64,000 nt of DNA from Haliotis asinina (GCF_037392515.1 NC_090291.1:14138501-14202500); one strand, 5' to 3'. Positions 11,546 through 24,063 are shown, counted from the first letter of the stretch. Numbers and translations: made by a program. Notes: a model not told the origin generated them from the sequence alone.

Positions 11546-12164
11546 TATTGGCACTACTGAGTCAGTTAACCCACTATCCTTTGACCACAGTGATGCTCAG
11601 AAACATCAATTAGAGTACTTCCTTCTATCACAAAAATCCGTCTTTGCTCAGGATTTGTCTCATTTGGGTAAAACGCATTTTCATGAACATAAAATTGGAA
11701 CTGGAGATCATCAAACCAATATTTTACCCTCTTCCATTTTTGATGATGTTGTCGACGCAATTGGTGAAAAACATGCCAAATTATTTTCTGTCCTAGACTG
11801 CGCCACTATACCCAGAGACAAAGGACAAATCTGCCTTTATTACCCAAGATGGTATCTTTGAATTAAACCGTCTACCCTTTGGACTCAAAATTGCCCCTGC
11901 AGCTTTCCAACAAACACTTTCTACAGCTCCTCAAGCTATGGACTGGAATTTAAATTAATATGTGTTGATATGTTGATTATCATCTACAGCAAGAACTTTC
12001 AAGGAACATTTACAACATCTTAGATGTGTCTTTTCAAAATTGAAAGAAGCAGGCCTAACTTTGAAACCAAGTAGGTGTAGATTTGCAACGAAAAATGTTA
12101 CATATCTTTTCTTCTTGTTTTCAGCAAAGATGGTATAGAAGTAGACCAAACAGAAATTGAAGCA
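11546..12164 (+). pseudogene. LTR element RT N-terminus and palm, broken
   Basis: RT lead-in LLSQKSVFAQDLSHLG, then FSVLDCA at about 11,785. After a frame change come FITQDGIFELNRLPFGLK and APAAFQQTL (about 11,835-11,920), RT domains 3-4. The region of the catalytic YVDD is degraded (VDMLIIIY near 11,965), with a stop just before it. Part of the palm between the lead-in and FSVLD is missing. Inactive. Confidence 0.75.
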
Positions 12165-12818
12165 GTGAACAACATTCCTCAGCCTAAATATGTCCATGAC
12201 GTTAGGCACTTTTTAGGTCTTGCTTGTTATTACCGAAAATTTGTTCCAAAATTTTCAAAAATAGCAGACCCTTTGTATAATCTTCTCCAAAAGGACACTT
12301 CCCTCCAGTGGTCTGAGAAATGCCAAATAGCCTTTGTTCATCTTAAGATATCCTTGACATCAGCCCCTATCTTAGCATATCCAGATCCAGAACAGCCTTA
12401 TATCCTTACAACAGATGCTTCGACAACAGCTGTAGGATATATTCTTGGACAACGAGATGCTTCAGGCAATGAACAGATTATTTGCTATGGAAATCGTACC
12501 CTGCATGCTTCTGAAAAACAGTGGGGCATCACCCAACTCGAATGTTTGGCTGTCCTAGAAGGCATCAAAACCTTCTGTGTATATCTGGCTTCTAGGAAGT
12601 TCAAAGTCATCACTGATCATCATGCTCTGAAATGGCTAAAAGATATTAAAGCAGAATCAGGTCTTCTTGCCAGATGGTCAATCATGCTACAAGTGTATGA
12701 CTTTGAGAGAGAACATCAAGGAGGTAAGGCAAACACCAATGCAGATGCTCTATCAAGAATTCCATACCCTGAACAGCTCACAGCACCTGTTACTGATAGT
12801 TTCCATCTTCTCCGGTAA
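12165..12818 (+). pseudogene. LTR element RT thumb/connection and RNase H
   Basis: 217 open codons. VRHFLGLACYYRKFVPKFS (about residues 13-31) and ADPLYNLLQKD are the conserved post-palm Gypsy segment. RNase H follows: LTTDASTTAVGYILGQ (about 80), QLECLAVLEGIKTF (about 126), VITDHHALKWL (about 148) and HQGGKANTNADALSR (about 190). Catalytic Asp and Glu residues are present in this piece. Confidence 0.85.
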
Positions 12819-13139
12819 CTGTCACCAAACCCTCTCCTCATCATCTACTTCCAAAAGACCTTCATCTGCTGAAGTGGTCATGTCTGAAGAACCTCCTAAG
12901 ATTCATTCAGACATGAAACCTTCAGTTTTTAATTCCTCTATTCATCTTGAAAAGGAACTCAGTCATCCAGTCACAACAGCATTCTGTTAACTTTGTGTAT
13001 CACAAAGAGCCCCCTCGAGCAGGTCCAATCGTGCAATCTGTTGACACAGACATCCCCGACAATGACCTAGCTGAGAGGCAAAGAAATTCAAGTGACCTCC
13101 AACTTATCATTGGTTACCTTGAAAAAAGTGATGATACCA

Positions 13140-14108
13140 GCGCCTCAAATCAATGGTCTTCGAGGATGTTCGCGGGAATATGAACTCCTTAATGGCGTCA
13201 TTTCTTCCTACCAAAACGTAGAGGACAGAAAACCAACCGACCACCAACTGTAACACAGCTTGCGGTACCAAAATCAGCCGGAAAGAAACTGCTATACACA
13301 TACTATGATTCCAATGCAGCTGGATGTCATTTTGGTCGTGACTCAACACATCAAGCCATCACGGCAAAATATTACTGGCCTGGAATGTACCAAGAAATAG
13401 AAGACTGCATCAAGTCCCGTGAAGCATGCCAAAAGTCCAAATGATTCGCCCATTCCAAACCAGCTCCAATGGTGCCAATGCCCATTGAGGACAACTTCTC
13501 AAGACTTCACGTGAACATTCTTGGACCCCTTCCTATGACCAAAGAAGGACACAAGTATATACTTGTGGCCATTGGTTCAATTTCACGATGGATAGAAGCC
13601 TTTCCACTAAAAACTCAGGACGCTGTTGAAGTTGCTAAAGTTTTCTTCAATGAGGTCTTTACGTGATATTGTACACCACAAACATTGCTCACAGATAGAG
13701 GACGCCAGTTTACCTCAAAATTGGTCAATGCTATCTGTGAGATCTTCGAGGTCTGACACCATTACTCAAGCTCCTACCCTCCACAGACTAATGGAATGGT
13801 AGAAAGGTGTAATAACACTATTGCTCAAGTACTGAAAGCATACTGCAAGCCTGACCAGTCAAACTGGGCTGACATACTCCTTAAGTCAGTTCACCAGTTA
13901 CTTGCCTCACTATCTCTTTGGTAGAGAAATATATTTGCCATTTGATATCTCACTACTGCCCAAACCGCCACTTGGTAAAGATGCAGGAACACACTTGAAA
14001 CATCTACTCGAGAGTTGCCAAAGTTGCCAAAGCAATTGTTCGAAAGAACATGGAAACAAGTCAAGAAATAAACAAGGCATACCAACACCCAAAGTCACAA
14101 GAACCTAG
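13140..14108 (+). pseudogene. LTR element integrase, fragmented
   Basis: HHCC zinc-binding remnant HFGRDSTHQAI...DCIKSREACQ at 13,330-13,432, then a stop. Core-domain remnants: RLHVNILGPLP (first Asp replaced by Asn), LTDRGRQFTSKLV (second Asp, about 13,690) and PPQTNGMVERCNNTI (third acidic, about 13,780). At least three stops or frameshifts interrupt it. It would have inserted the cDNA into the host genome. Confidence 0.78.
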
Positions 14109-14638
14109 CTTTTCACTTGGCTAACAAGTATACCTGCACAGTCCAGCTCTGACAAAGGTCTTTCACCAAAACTTGCCCAACCATGGAAAGGTCAATCCTA
14201 TATCTCATCAGTTGGACCTAATCACACCTACAAGCTTCATCGATGTACTGATAACATGGAACATAAGTCGATGGTACATGCTAACAGGCTCAAACCAGTC
14301 ATTTTAAGATGTAATGACGGCAATCAGCAACCATTATCAGACGCCCTACCTCGGGCAGACATGCCAAATGCCTCAAGCCTCAAGTCAGGCACAAATCAAG
14401 ACTCAAAAATGACCCCTGAGGCAGGCCGTGCTCCTCCCACAATAAGGATGAAGGATAATGCACAGGACCTTTCAAGCTCTGTTGTCAACATGTCCTCTAC
14501 TCTGACTACCAACTAGCAAGTCAGTCATCCCAGGATCAATTGATCCCTCTGTCAACTAATCATTGACAACATGCGCAGTCATCACACAGAGTACCCTCTT
14601 CGCCATCAATCAGGTCTCATCAACATCCACCATTAACT

Positions 14639-14884
14639 GTGCCAAGCACATCATCGTCTTCATCACAACAGACATCAGGTCAAATATATCCTGTTCTGAA
14701 AGTTCTGAAATGCAAAATGATAGATGGTAAACGCCACTATTGTATCAAATGGCGCAAGTACAAAACCCCAACTTGGGAACCCAAAGAAAATCTTGGTCAG
14801 GGTTTGAAACAAGCTTTCCATATTAGGAAAATTCAAGCAGGCTCAAAACGTAAACGCAGGTCTAAACGTCGATATTTCCAGTAA
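14639..14884 (+). pseudogene. Chromodomain at the integrase C-terminus
   Basis: YPVLKVLKCKMIDGKRHYC followed by IKWRKYKTPTWEPKENL matches the chromodomain pattern (aromatic-rich, WxxY then TWEP.ENL). A basic tail follows, rich in KRKRR/KRR. In chromoviruses this domain guides integration to marked chromatin. Frame breaks separate it from the integrase core. Whether it was fused to integrase in the ancestor is an inference from position. Confidence 0.72.
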
Positions 14885-15037
14885 CTAGTAAACTTTCTTG
14901 CCTTAAGCATACATGTGTGAAAATGATTGTCAGTTGGAGTGAGAATGTGGGGATAGCCAAGGTGGTTAATAATCCTGATCACATCATTGCTTTACCTTTT
15001 CACACCCTCACATTTGCTTCTGTTTCATTGTTATATC

Positions 15038-16803
15038 TCCCATAGGTATGTGCCTGGGTTAATTTTTCATTGGCCTTCTGCTCTACATACCAACGGAGTC
15101 ATCAACCAAGCCTATCCAGTGACTGAATTATGGAGTGGTCTTCCAACCACATATTCCAGTGCATTTTTCAACAGAACATTGGGTTCATACTTACCAGATT
15201 AACATCCCTCACTCGCCATCACTTCCGCTTATGCAGGGATGCCATACCGGAAACGCAACTTGTTCATTGATACGAAAGATCTAGACGTATCTGAATGGTA
15301 TCAAAACTAGGTGTGTGGCGAAACTTGACGCCACCAATAAGTTATTGTTTAGTGTGATACCATCTTCTAAACAACATGCCCGTTCGAGGTCAAAGCGTGG
15401 ATTGTTTAATTTTGTTGGAAGCTTTCCCAAAACATTGTTTGGAAGAGCCACCACAAATGACGTAAACATTCTTGCTAACCATATCAATGCACTTGTCAGT
15501 CATGAAAATTTAGTATCAAACAATTTACAACAACAACATGCCAAACATCAGTCTTCTTATATGTCTTTAACTGACTCTCGCTTCCATAATGCCATGAAAG
15601 CAATCAAAACAAACCATGATGCTATCCATTTTGCAGCAATTACTCTTAACAGGGATATCAATTCCTTAAAGTCATCTTTTGTTGCATTGTCAGCACTTCT
15701 TATAGACCAAATAGAGAAGGCATCTGCTATTGATCATCAGCTAGAAGAACTAAAACTGGTGTTCTCAGTTTGGTTAACAATCGATTGTCCCCTCTCCTAA
15801 TTTCTGAAGAAACTCTCCACCAAACTATTTGTCATCTCTCGAACATTTCAGCTAACTTTCTACTTCTACAGAAAGATCCGTCCTACTTCTCTCAAGGTGA
15901 GTTTATATATACACGTGGAGATGACCGTCTGTATGTCTCTATCAAATTTCCGCTTTCATCCTTTCACAAACGATTGCATCTTTATAGAATTACCTCTCTC
16001 CCTGTACCGGTAAACAAGACATCATTCCATTCAACCCAATTATTATCCGTTCCTGCATACTTTGCTATCAGTGAAGATAACCAATATTATGTCACTCTTT
16101 CAGACACTCACATCTCCTGCTGTAAAGGGCGCAACGTTCTTCATTGCCCATTCAGGATCTCTAACAACACAGCTCAAGTCAAACAGCTCTGTGACTTCCG
16201 CTACATAACAAAACTTCACCCTCCTACTCTACTCCAGAATGACCATTCAACTGTCTCTTAGTGTATCGTAGACCTAACCTATCCTTCACTTGTCCTTCAA
16301 CACAACGGATGATTACACGCTGTTCCTTCTGCCTTCTAAAATCCCCATGTTCTTGTATGCTATCAACAGAAACCATTTTCTTCCCAGCGCCCTTCAGCTC
16401 TTGCACCAATAGTACGACTCATCTGACCCGCTTACATAATGTCAATCTTGCACTTGTTCAACATTTCTTTGATGAAAATTCCCTTCCCGCCATTGCTGGT
16501 GACACAACCTTTAAACGAGCCACCTCCATCACTAATATTCTACATTTCGTCTTTATTCTCATAACTTCTCACTTCTTGGCACAAGACAATCAGGATCACC
16601 TAGTCTCAAAAGAATGGCCGACATGGCCAAGAAAGATGAAACTGTCTTTCAAACCTTGAAGAACCTTTACTCGATGAAGAGATCAACATCCCTAGTTCAT
16701 GGCCTGACACAAATGCTCTGATTGCCATCGGCAGCACTGTCGTGTCATCTATATCTCTCATTCTCATTATTTGGTTGTTCATTAAATTACGTTCTATATC
16801 TAC
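15038..16803 (+). pseudogene. LTR element env-like glycoprotein gene, broken
   Basis: Candidate start ATG 15,048 directly after a splice-acceptor-like tctcccatag. An N-terminal segment with stops is followed by an open frame (15,315-15,800) holding a furin-like RSKR at 15,387-15,398 and an adjacent GLFNFVG start of a fusion-peptide-like segment, the arrangement seen in Gypsy/errantivirus Env and baculovirus F-type proteins. Frames then change at about 15,780 and 16,260. A C-terminal hydrophobic anchor (SLILIIWLFIKL) lies at about 16,712-16,795. It is described as a relic: at least three breaks are present. Confidence 0.7.
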
Positions 16804-16814
16804 TGCTCTAGCTC

Positions 16815-17447
16815 TTGTTACTAAACCAATTCATTCCTTACAATCTCCTTCTTTTGATTACAAGCAAAACCACATTAACCACAGCGTCAAAACCAGACAC
16901 TATGATTCTACCCGATTTAACGGAATATCATGTTTCAATTCTCTTAGGTTTAATATCAGTTCTGCTCTGTATTGTCATTATCATCCTCATAATTAAACAA
17001 CGACAGTCTACTCAAAACTGTCTAGTCATGGAAATCACCATCGGTACTCATCGTGTTACCATCCCTATTATTACTCTTTCCCTATGCCCTTGCTGGACCA
17101 TCAATGCCCGTTCTTATATTCATAATCTTAGAGTCACTGGCTACTTCTTTCCAAGTCTCTCTCTAGTCTCAAACTTCTGTATCGAAAATCGCCTTATTGA
17201 CACCTTCCTCCACCTACCTAATGAACTTTGTTTAAGTTTTTTTACAGCCAAGAAACTTCGTAAGATGTTAACCCAGCCGGTCAATACGTACACATGGTTA
17301 ATTCATGGTGGCTATTTTCAAGTCCTGGAGGACGATGCAACCAAACCGCCTACGTCTCTGTATCCAAATCTTCCGGTGACATATCTATGTCCATTGTCAG
17401 TGCAAGAACTATGTCAAGTTTTGCATTTCTTACCATGTATATTATGA
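16815..17447 (+). pseudogene. Extra ORF after env with a membrane segment
   Basis: 210-codon open frame overlapping the end of the env frame. Its first residues are ambiguous (nearest solid ATG about 16,902). A strong hydrophobic span, ILLGLISVLLCIVIIILII, is at about 16,930-16,995, followed by a soluble part with no motif I recognise. It could be a displaced Env cytoplasmic or anchor segment, an accessory gene, or chance. It lies between env and the 3' LTR. Function unknown. Confidence 0.4.
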
Positions 17448-17503
17448 CTTTTGACCTTGCCTATGTCCATTATTCTTGCTTCAGGAAAACTAATGCTTCC
17501 TGA

Positions 17504-17800
17504 CCATAATCCTTTGTATTACCCACTGTTTGTACACCGCCTTATTAAGATAACCTTTATTAAATTTTATGATTGCCAATTGCTTTTGATGACAAAGGTC
17601 TTCCAGCGCAGAGAGGTATTGTCATAATTTTCTTTTACTGCTTATTTCTACATCGTATACTTATCTAGTCTATACACTTCTAAAGTTAAATCAGGGTTGA
17701 AATGGCTCTACCTGACCACCATATACAAGACATTCTATGTTTCATCTATGTGACTAACTACACTGCCATTCCAACTGGGAGACTGGGATTATTACCCAAG
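17504..17800 (+). other. Non-coding tail of the LTR element before the 3' LTR
   Basis: No ORF or RNA gene seen. It contains the possible polypurine remnant. Confidence 0.5.
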
Positions 17801-18722
17801 TCAGTCTGATCAAGCTGGCGTAAACGGTGACGCTCCCTGGGAAACACCACGTGTGTTATCCTTACATCATAAAATCGACACACATGGTCAGTCTGACTGT
17901 GCGCTATGGGTTAGTTAGGCAGTATAACAACCTGCTTTAACGTAATACCTAAATAATAACACTACCATCCAGGGTGACCATCGATATAACCCTGACAACT
18001 TGGAATGTTGTGATATAACAGTAGGAAGCTTGAGTTGTATAATATATATGGCGGCCTTTGAAGGCTACTTCACTCTGCCTTCGCCAAATAAACGCTCAAC
18101 TCAGCAGCCTTCTCTGTTGTTTAAGGTAAGACGTTTCTTCTTGGTTAACTTAATTGATCTTTCCCATCTAAATATGTTAGGTAAAAGTTAGGAATAGGTC
18201 TTCATTATCATAGCCTTAAATGACACTGACAATATTCCCCATTGCGACTGTACATATCTGTATATACGTTTTCAGTGTGTTAGGGCACTGTGTGCACGGC
18301 AATATCCCAACTATGAGTATGCGTACCAATTTCAAAAACTACAATGTTACAACATTCAGAGACGCATACTCATAATGTCGGTTTGTCTGTAGACACGTGC
18401 CAATAAAAATGAGTTGTATCATCTCTGTAAATTCTAAAACGAAATTCTAAATTTACGAAACATATTATTACTGTGTTTTACACATGTCAGTTTTCCTTAG
18501 TACATTCTCATAATGATTAAATAATAAGAGCACGCTATTTAATGATTATTGTGAATATGTATACTGCCTCTGTAGACTACCTCTGTATAACCTCTGTATA
18601 CTGCCTCTATCGCTATACATGACTCTGCCTTCGCCAAATAAACGCTCAACTCAGCAGCCTTCTCTGTTGTTTAAGGTGCCAGCCTGTTTTGACCGCGCTA
18701 CCGTTGCTAATTCCCCACTGTA
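17801..18722 (+). repeat. 3' LTR
   Basis: Pairs with 8,768-9,668, including the internal 54-bp repeat. A purine-rich stretch (actgggagactggga, 17,774-17,788) upstream may be a polypurine tract remnant. Confidence 0.8.
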
Positions 18723-18774
18723 GCAACAACAACCCTGCGACAACCCTACGTCATAAGAAAACAACCCTATTAAG

Positions 18775-19135
18775 CTTAATGGCACTGTTTACGGAGTGTC
18801 AGAACAGTACCCTTTGGAGGTGAGAGCATACAGGAAGAAGGTGGTGTACCCCACCATGAAACAAGCCCGGGAGAGACAAGCGAGCTTACATGGTGATCGA
18901 CCGGCTCTACATGGACGGCAAGCTGGATGAGACGGTAACTCCGCCCCACTACCGAGCCTGGCAGCAGAGAGCCAGCAGACAGATTGGATCACGGACCGGC
19001 ACGCTGATAGACACAGCCACAGGTACACTTATTCACCAGGACCTCACAGTGGTCAAACTCACCAGCTTGTACATGACAATGGTATACCAACGTCAGCTGG
19101 ACCAAAAACCAACACGCACCATTTTTTGATGGAAG
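18775..19135 (+). pseudogene. L1-like LINE ORF1 C-terminal fragment
   Basis: Frame 1 gives VSEQYPLEVRAYRKKVVYPTM; after a frameshift near 18,885 the next frame gives YMVIDRLYMDGKLDE. This pattern (EQYP..V...RK.LYP..K.A then V.D.LY.DG) is the C-terminal signature of L1-type ORF1 proteins in invertebrates. Flanks are not recognised. Confidence 0.5.
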
Positions 19136-19419
19136 CGAGACATCTACTTCATCTACAGGACTACAGTTATCATCGTGTGATTCAGCAATTCAGCATTAGT
19201 CAGTGATAGTAATACCGCAATAGATCTCAGTGGAATTCCCCTGATTGTCTGTGGTTCACGCAACAAGCTCCAATGCCAGGATTTTTATAGATTTGATAAT
19301 TACAGTTAGTATTGCTGGACTTCAAGGGACATAGATGTGATTAATGTTGACAATTTCCAAATTGTGTTCAAAATAGGACTTTTGGGTAGAAACAGTTGAT
19401 GTATTGACGCTATGAATTA

Positions 19420-19725
19420 AGATTGACAAGTGTGTATTTCAGTCTGACGACGCTTATATTGGATTTGGTTACATTGGAAAGTTCCAAATATCATACCTAT
19501 GATAGTTTCTATAACCTCGAAAGTGAAGTTACTAAATATTTATCCTGTTCAGTTAATGTTTATTTAATGGGTGACATTAATACCCGTATAGGGACAGCAA
19601 TCTATGTGAAGAAATATAAGTCACACCCTCGGCCGACAGTCAGGACTCACCTCAGGACTCAAGACTTGGAGCTTATAAAGACTAGATCGAATTTCAGCGA
19701 TGTGAATATTCAAGTGAGTGAATGA
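19420..19725 (+). pseudogene. LINE endonuclease fragment, probably L1-like
   Basis: The phrase FYNLESEVTKYL then VYLMGDINTRIG matches the middle of an APE-type endonuclease (beta strand plus GD.N.R.G). Only this part survives. The SINE at 19,722 follows directly. Confidence 0.5.
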
Positions 19726-19945
19726 GTTTAGCTTTACGCTGCACTGCAATATTCCAGCTGTATGGCGGCGGTCTGTAAATAATCGAGTCTGGACCAGACA
19801 ATCCAGTGATTAACAACATGAACAATGACCTGCACAACTGGGAACCAATGACATGTGCCAACCAAGTCAGCGAGCCTGACCACCCGATCCCGTTAGTCGC
19901 GTCTTACATAGTCGCCTTTTATGACTAGCATGGGAAAGCAAAGAA
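19722..19945 (-). repeat. SINE (ACTC-tailed family), diverged copy
   Basis: The ACTC-type tail is at the left (gtgagtgaatgagttta), then gtctgtaaataatcgagtctgg and ccacccgatcccgttagtcg. Same family as 38,540-38,813. The 5' end is eroded. Confidence 0.75.
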
Positions 19946-19962
19946 CTTTTCTATTGCATATG

Positions 19963-20135
19963 AAGTGAGTGAGTGAGTTACGACTTACCGTCACATCGGC
20001 AATATTCCAGCCATATCGTGACGAGAACGACCGATTACGAAAATGCACAAAAATTATTAATTAATGGCATATTGTAAAAACCTGTCAACGAAGCACCGTA
20101 AAACTAACTAGAATATCACACATACTTTGATTTTG
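19963..20135 (-). repeat. 5'-truncated Nimb-like LINE 3' end
   Basis: gtgagtgagtgagtta, cacatcggcaatattccagcc and atatcgtgacgagaac, followed by a weaker 3' UTR match to about 20,135. Confidence 0.75.
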
Positions 20136-20299
20136 GTGTCAGGAGACGTTTCACTAGCATTGCTGAAACAGCATTGTTTTGAAAGTCAGCATGGACTCAC
20201 AAATAATCAATCTGAAGATGCTTTAGAAAGTAAGACTAAGTAAAGGGGAGTCTTGGGGTCGGGGTGGGTCGTGTTGGGGGAAGTCGGCTGAGCTACTGT

Positions 20300-20460
20300 T
20301 GATGTCAAGGATGATACCAGGTCGTCCCTGAGGACCAAGAGGACGAGGTCTTTGAGGCTCTGGATGACCATCTGCGCGAGACACTTCAACCTATCCTGAA
20401 CTACTTTGAGGACAATTACATCGGCCGCCCACATGACCGTACCGAGGACGTTTGTAAATG
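20300..20460 (+). pseudogene. MULE-type transposase C-terminal fragment
   Basis: The plus frame ends VFEALDDHLRETLQPILNYF then EDNYIGR before a stop near 20,460. The pattern L.YFE..YIGR is seen near the C-terminus of MULE-derived transposases of invertebrates. Very short; no flanking inverted repeats seen. Confidence 0.4.
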
Positions 20461-22320
20461 AAAGTTGATAATGAAAGCCGTAATGAAAGTGTGTTAATGA
20501 AAATGACTCGGGATGAAAAAAACGAAAACAAGATGATCATGAAATAATTATCAAGCAAATACATCTGGGAAATAGGACAATGTGTGTTTGGGGGAGTTTT
20601 TGTCCGGGTGGCGTTTGTTTAAGGTCGGATGCTCATTGAAACAAAGCATCCCAGTAGTGTAGGCGTTTTCAGATTTTCTATGCCAGGATGGTATATTGAC
20701 TGATCCATGCCAATTTGACCCTATAGATGTGTTTTTTACCTCGATATTTAATCATGACATGTAAAACTATGATGTCTACAGCATGTAGCAAGCCATATGT
20801 TTTGTTTATGTCCGATAGATTGCAAACTTTATATTTAGATAGTATTTAGGGTTGGCCCAGCTTTAATAACAAAAGTCACGTGTAAGCCCGTATAATTGTA
20901 GCTACCCCTCTGGTTTTATTACCTATGATAATGAAAACACACATTTGACATATTTGAATCCGTAAAACTAATAACAAACGCTTGACTATCTGAAAATTTC
21001 CCTAGGTTAATTACTGATCATGCCTATTTTCCTAAGTACATATCATACGCTTATATATATTTCTTATGTGACAATGAAGTTCTATTGGTATACTCAAAAA
21101 CGTTAACAATGTCGACCTATAAGGCAATTAAAGTTGCATATAATACAGCGTTTACTTCCTCGTCCTCCTCACTCTCCTATCTGGAGTCAAATTAATGCTC
21201 AACATTATAAATGAAGATCTGGTGTGGCAAATGCATTACATGCTATGTAATGTAAGTTCAACAATAGAAACTATCAGCTTAGTAACAAAAGCAAACATCG
21301 ATCAAAGGATACATCAATATCACGCTGATTGATTAATTACTTTTATCTCCCACACCGGATTTGTCAAACGTTAGTGTCTATGGTATATTTACTGATCCAT
21401 ACTGAACACACCCTGTCGTAAAATGCCTGTGTAAAAACAACACCCTTCCATCAAAGGATTAACCGTCAATACGTTGCTTGATTGACTGCGCATTATTGGC
21501 TAACTAAATGTGTGGCGGACACCATACCATTAGTTGCCAGGTGTGCTGTCATGGGTGATCAATGAGACTACACACCAATGTGAAAATCTTGAAACGATGT
21601 ATCACTGTTTCGCAAATTAGACTGTTAAAAGACACGACATGGAGTAAGATTATTATCCGCTGTAGATGAATGGCATATCATTCCTGCATATGGATATGGA
21701 TGGATACATTCCAGAACAAGGTTGTTGCTATAAATTTAGTCTGTTTTAAATTTAATATTTGCATTTTGTTTTAATCAATTTGTTGTGACATTCAGCAGAA
21801 TCTTTTTGGCAGACAACATACACTAGGTCTGAGGGTGTGTGTGAAATATGATTCACGATGGCAATTATTGCAATGGATAAATAATTCAGTCATGTTCCAA
21901 ATTCACAATGAGATCATGCACGTTTTTATTAAATTTCAAAATGCATACAAATATTATATTAAACGACATATTGTGTCATAATTCTAATTAAAGACGTTCA
22001 TTGATTTTTCAGTCCTTGCAGTTTACCTCTGGCTGATAATTAAAGCTCAAACTGTTTCCATTTGTTTTCATTATAATGAAATAAATATGACTTCATCTTT
22101 GTTGATCAGTCAATACTTACACTATTAATTGAGCATACTGGTGGCACAGCAGAGGTAACGAACCAGTCACAAATTCTGCAAAGCGATTTTACGTATATTT
22201 TTCGAGGAAGCAATATACAGGATAGTATAATCTGGTCTTGGGTTAGTACTATATATGTTAATATTTATTATAATTATTGTCATCAATAATATTAATAACA
22301 CTATATAATATGACCTTTCA
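20461..22320. other. No gene recognised
   Basis: AT-rich single-copy-looking DNA. No ORF with family motifs, no RNA gene and no clear repeat seen. Confidence 0.6.
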
Positions 22321-22329
22321 GTTTGTCAA

Positions 22330-22533
22330 TGTGCAAGTATACGTCTTGGTTGACTGCAGTGATCGGACTCTCGACGTGTCTTTATGACATCTTATGACAT
22401 ACGATCGGTGGACTGTTTGATATTCCAGACACCAGAAATAGGAGCTACACATTGCACCCACGTGGGGAATCAAACCCGTGCCATTTGCGTGGTGAGCGAA
22501 CACTTTAACCTTTAGGCTACCCCACGGCCCCAT
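22330..22533 (-). repeat. tRNA-derived SINE
   Basis: On the minus strand the head reads ggggccgtggggtagcc with an A-box-like segment (22,509-22,520) and a B-box-like gggtttgattcccc (22,461-22,477) at tRNA-like spacing. A body of about 130 bp follows. The 3' tail is not recognisable. It is not a functional tRNA: no acceptor pairing beyond the head. Confidence 0.7.
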
Positions 22534-23329
22534 GTATGAAGACCGGTCCAGTGAGTGAATACCTGAACTGCTTCAAATTCTGTAGTAAGACAGCTGATCC
22601 ATGGATATTAACACCTGTGACTAAGCTAACTATAACAAACAGGGTTAAACCAGCAGGCTATATTGTGTTCGTATTGCCCATATAGACACAGCTACAGCTG
22701 TTTAAACTGACATTGTGTAATAAGCCTATGCGCTCAAGCGCTGATGAACTTGTGCATCTGGGACGCTAGCTACCCGGGAGACAGGAGGTTTCCACTGAAA
22801 TGTTAAGCAGCTGATGTGAGAAGCGAGGAAACACAGGATTTACTGAACGGTGTTATACTGGAAAAGGATGGGGAGGTAATTGTAAAGATGTAAATGCCGA
22901 CGAACCAGACATGTGGTAGCAGTTATTGAGTAATGTTGTTCTTTTGATCGTTTTTTTTCTTCTTTTTTCTTTTTGTATCTGAGAAAAAGATACTGTTGAA
23001 TTAAGCATTGGTAATAACACAATGGGCTAATGTTAAAGCGCCAGGTTTTCAATAAATAGGATTTTGGTTGCATGTATTGTATTTACGGACACCGGGTGAC
23101 GTACGTACCACTTTCCTAGTCTACAGGAGCAGGTTTTATACGAACTTACGAATCTGTTCACGAGAAATCATGATCATCGCTCATATTACATCAGCGACAT
23201 ATCCAATATACAAGGGAGAGTTCAAACGTCTTTTAAAGTACAGGTTCCGGTAAAACCAATTCTGCATATGACTTTAATGTAATAATAATAATTTACAACA
23301 TGACCCACAAATAATAACAAGGCATCATT
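22534..23329. other. No gene recognised
   Basis: Intergenic DNA; a T-rich run lies near 22,950. Nothing else supported. Confidence 0.5.
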
Positions 23330-24063
23330 TATCCCCAAGCTTGGAGTAAAAGTGTAGTTCGACTGAAAGCGAACTCTAACTGCCTAGGGTCCATGCAGGA
23401 AGGAAATGTACAACCCTGTGGTACCATGTAAGGTGATCGAACGTCAGATGCTGGCCATCTATTGTCCAGTTTTGCATTGTATTGGCTTGAATGGTGAAAT
23501 AAGTTAAGGATGCGTGGTGGTTTTAAAGCTATATCTGCGCAATATGTGTCTTTTGATGTTTGGCTGAATTTGACTACAATTACCAACAGCTGAAAGGATG
23601 GAATAAATCCAGCTAAGGACCAGGTATGGTAGCAAAGGTTCCTAGTATGGTGAACTACCTTCAGTTGTTGGCGATCTATAGCCTGTTTTTTTGTATTGTA
23701 TTGTCCAAATAGTTTTACTAGTTTTCACCTTCCACGCTAGTATTAGTGCTAATTGTGATATTCTAGGTGTTTTACTGTCCTTTGTCAGCAGGTTTGTATA
23801 TTCCATTTCAGTGTTAAATGTTCTCGTCACGATATGGGTAAAATATTGCCGATGTGACGTTAAGTAGTAATTTAATCACTCTTGGCTGTTTATATTGCAT
23901 TGTGCCAAATAGCAAAATGATTTGTAAGCTAAATGACAGTTTAAATGCTTCTATTTGTGATATTCTAGTTGTTCTACTATCCTTTGTCGACAGATTGTAT
24001 ATTGATGTTTACATTTTAGCTGTTTTAGTCATGATATGGCTGCAATATTGCCGATGTGACTTT
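23330..24063 (+). repeat. Two plus-strand Nimb-like LINE 3' fragments in a row
   Basis: 3' UTR words (gggtccatgcagg, ttcagttgttggcgatctatag, tgttttactgtcctttgtc) run to a first end at about 23,865 (gttctcgtcacgatatgg). A second, shorter end finishes at 24,063. Confidence 0.7.

Larger units (their letters stand above)
8768..18722 (+). mobile_element. Env-bearing Ty3/Gypsy-like LTR retrotransposon (endogenous-retrovirus-like), decayed
   Basis: About 9.95 kb with two related LTRs of about 0.9 kb in direct orientation. The order is gag, protease, RT, RNase H, integrase, chromodomain, env-like ORF, a further membrane ORF, 3' LTR. RNase H before integrase places it in Ty3/Gypsy (Metaviridae); an env with a furin-like site is the errantivirus pattern. 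Every gene carries stops or frameshifts, and the LTRs differ by several percent by eye, so it is old. No flanking target duplication was found. The LTR ends do not show a clear TG...CA, so the outer boundaries are accurate only to some tens of bases. Confidence 0.85.

Noticed and set aside
22440..22533. Functional tRNA gene
   Set aside because: Promoter boxes are tRNA-like but the sequence continues as a SINE body and does not fold as a full tRNA.
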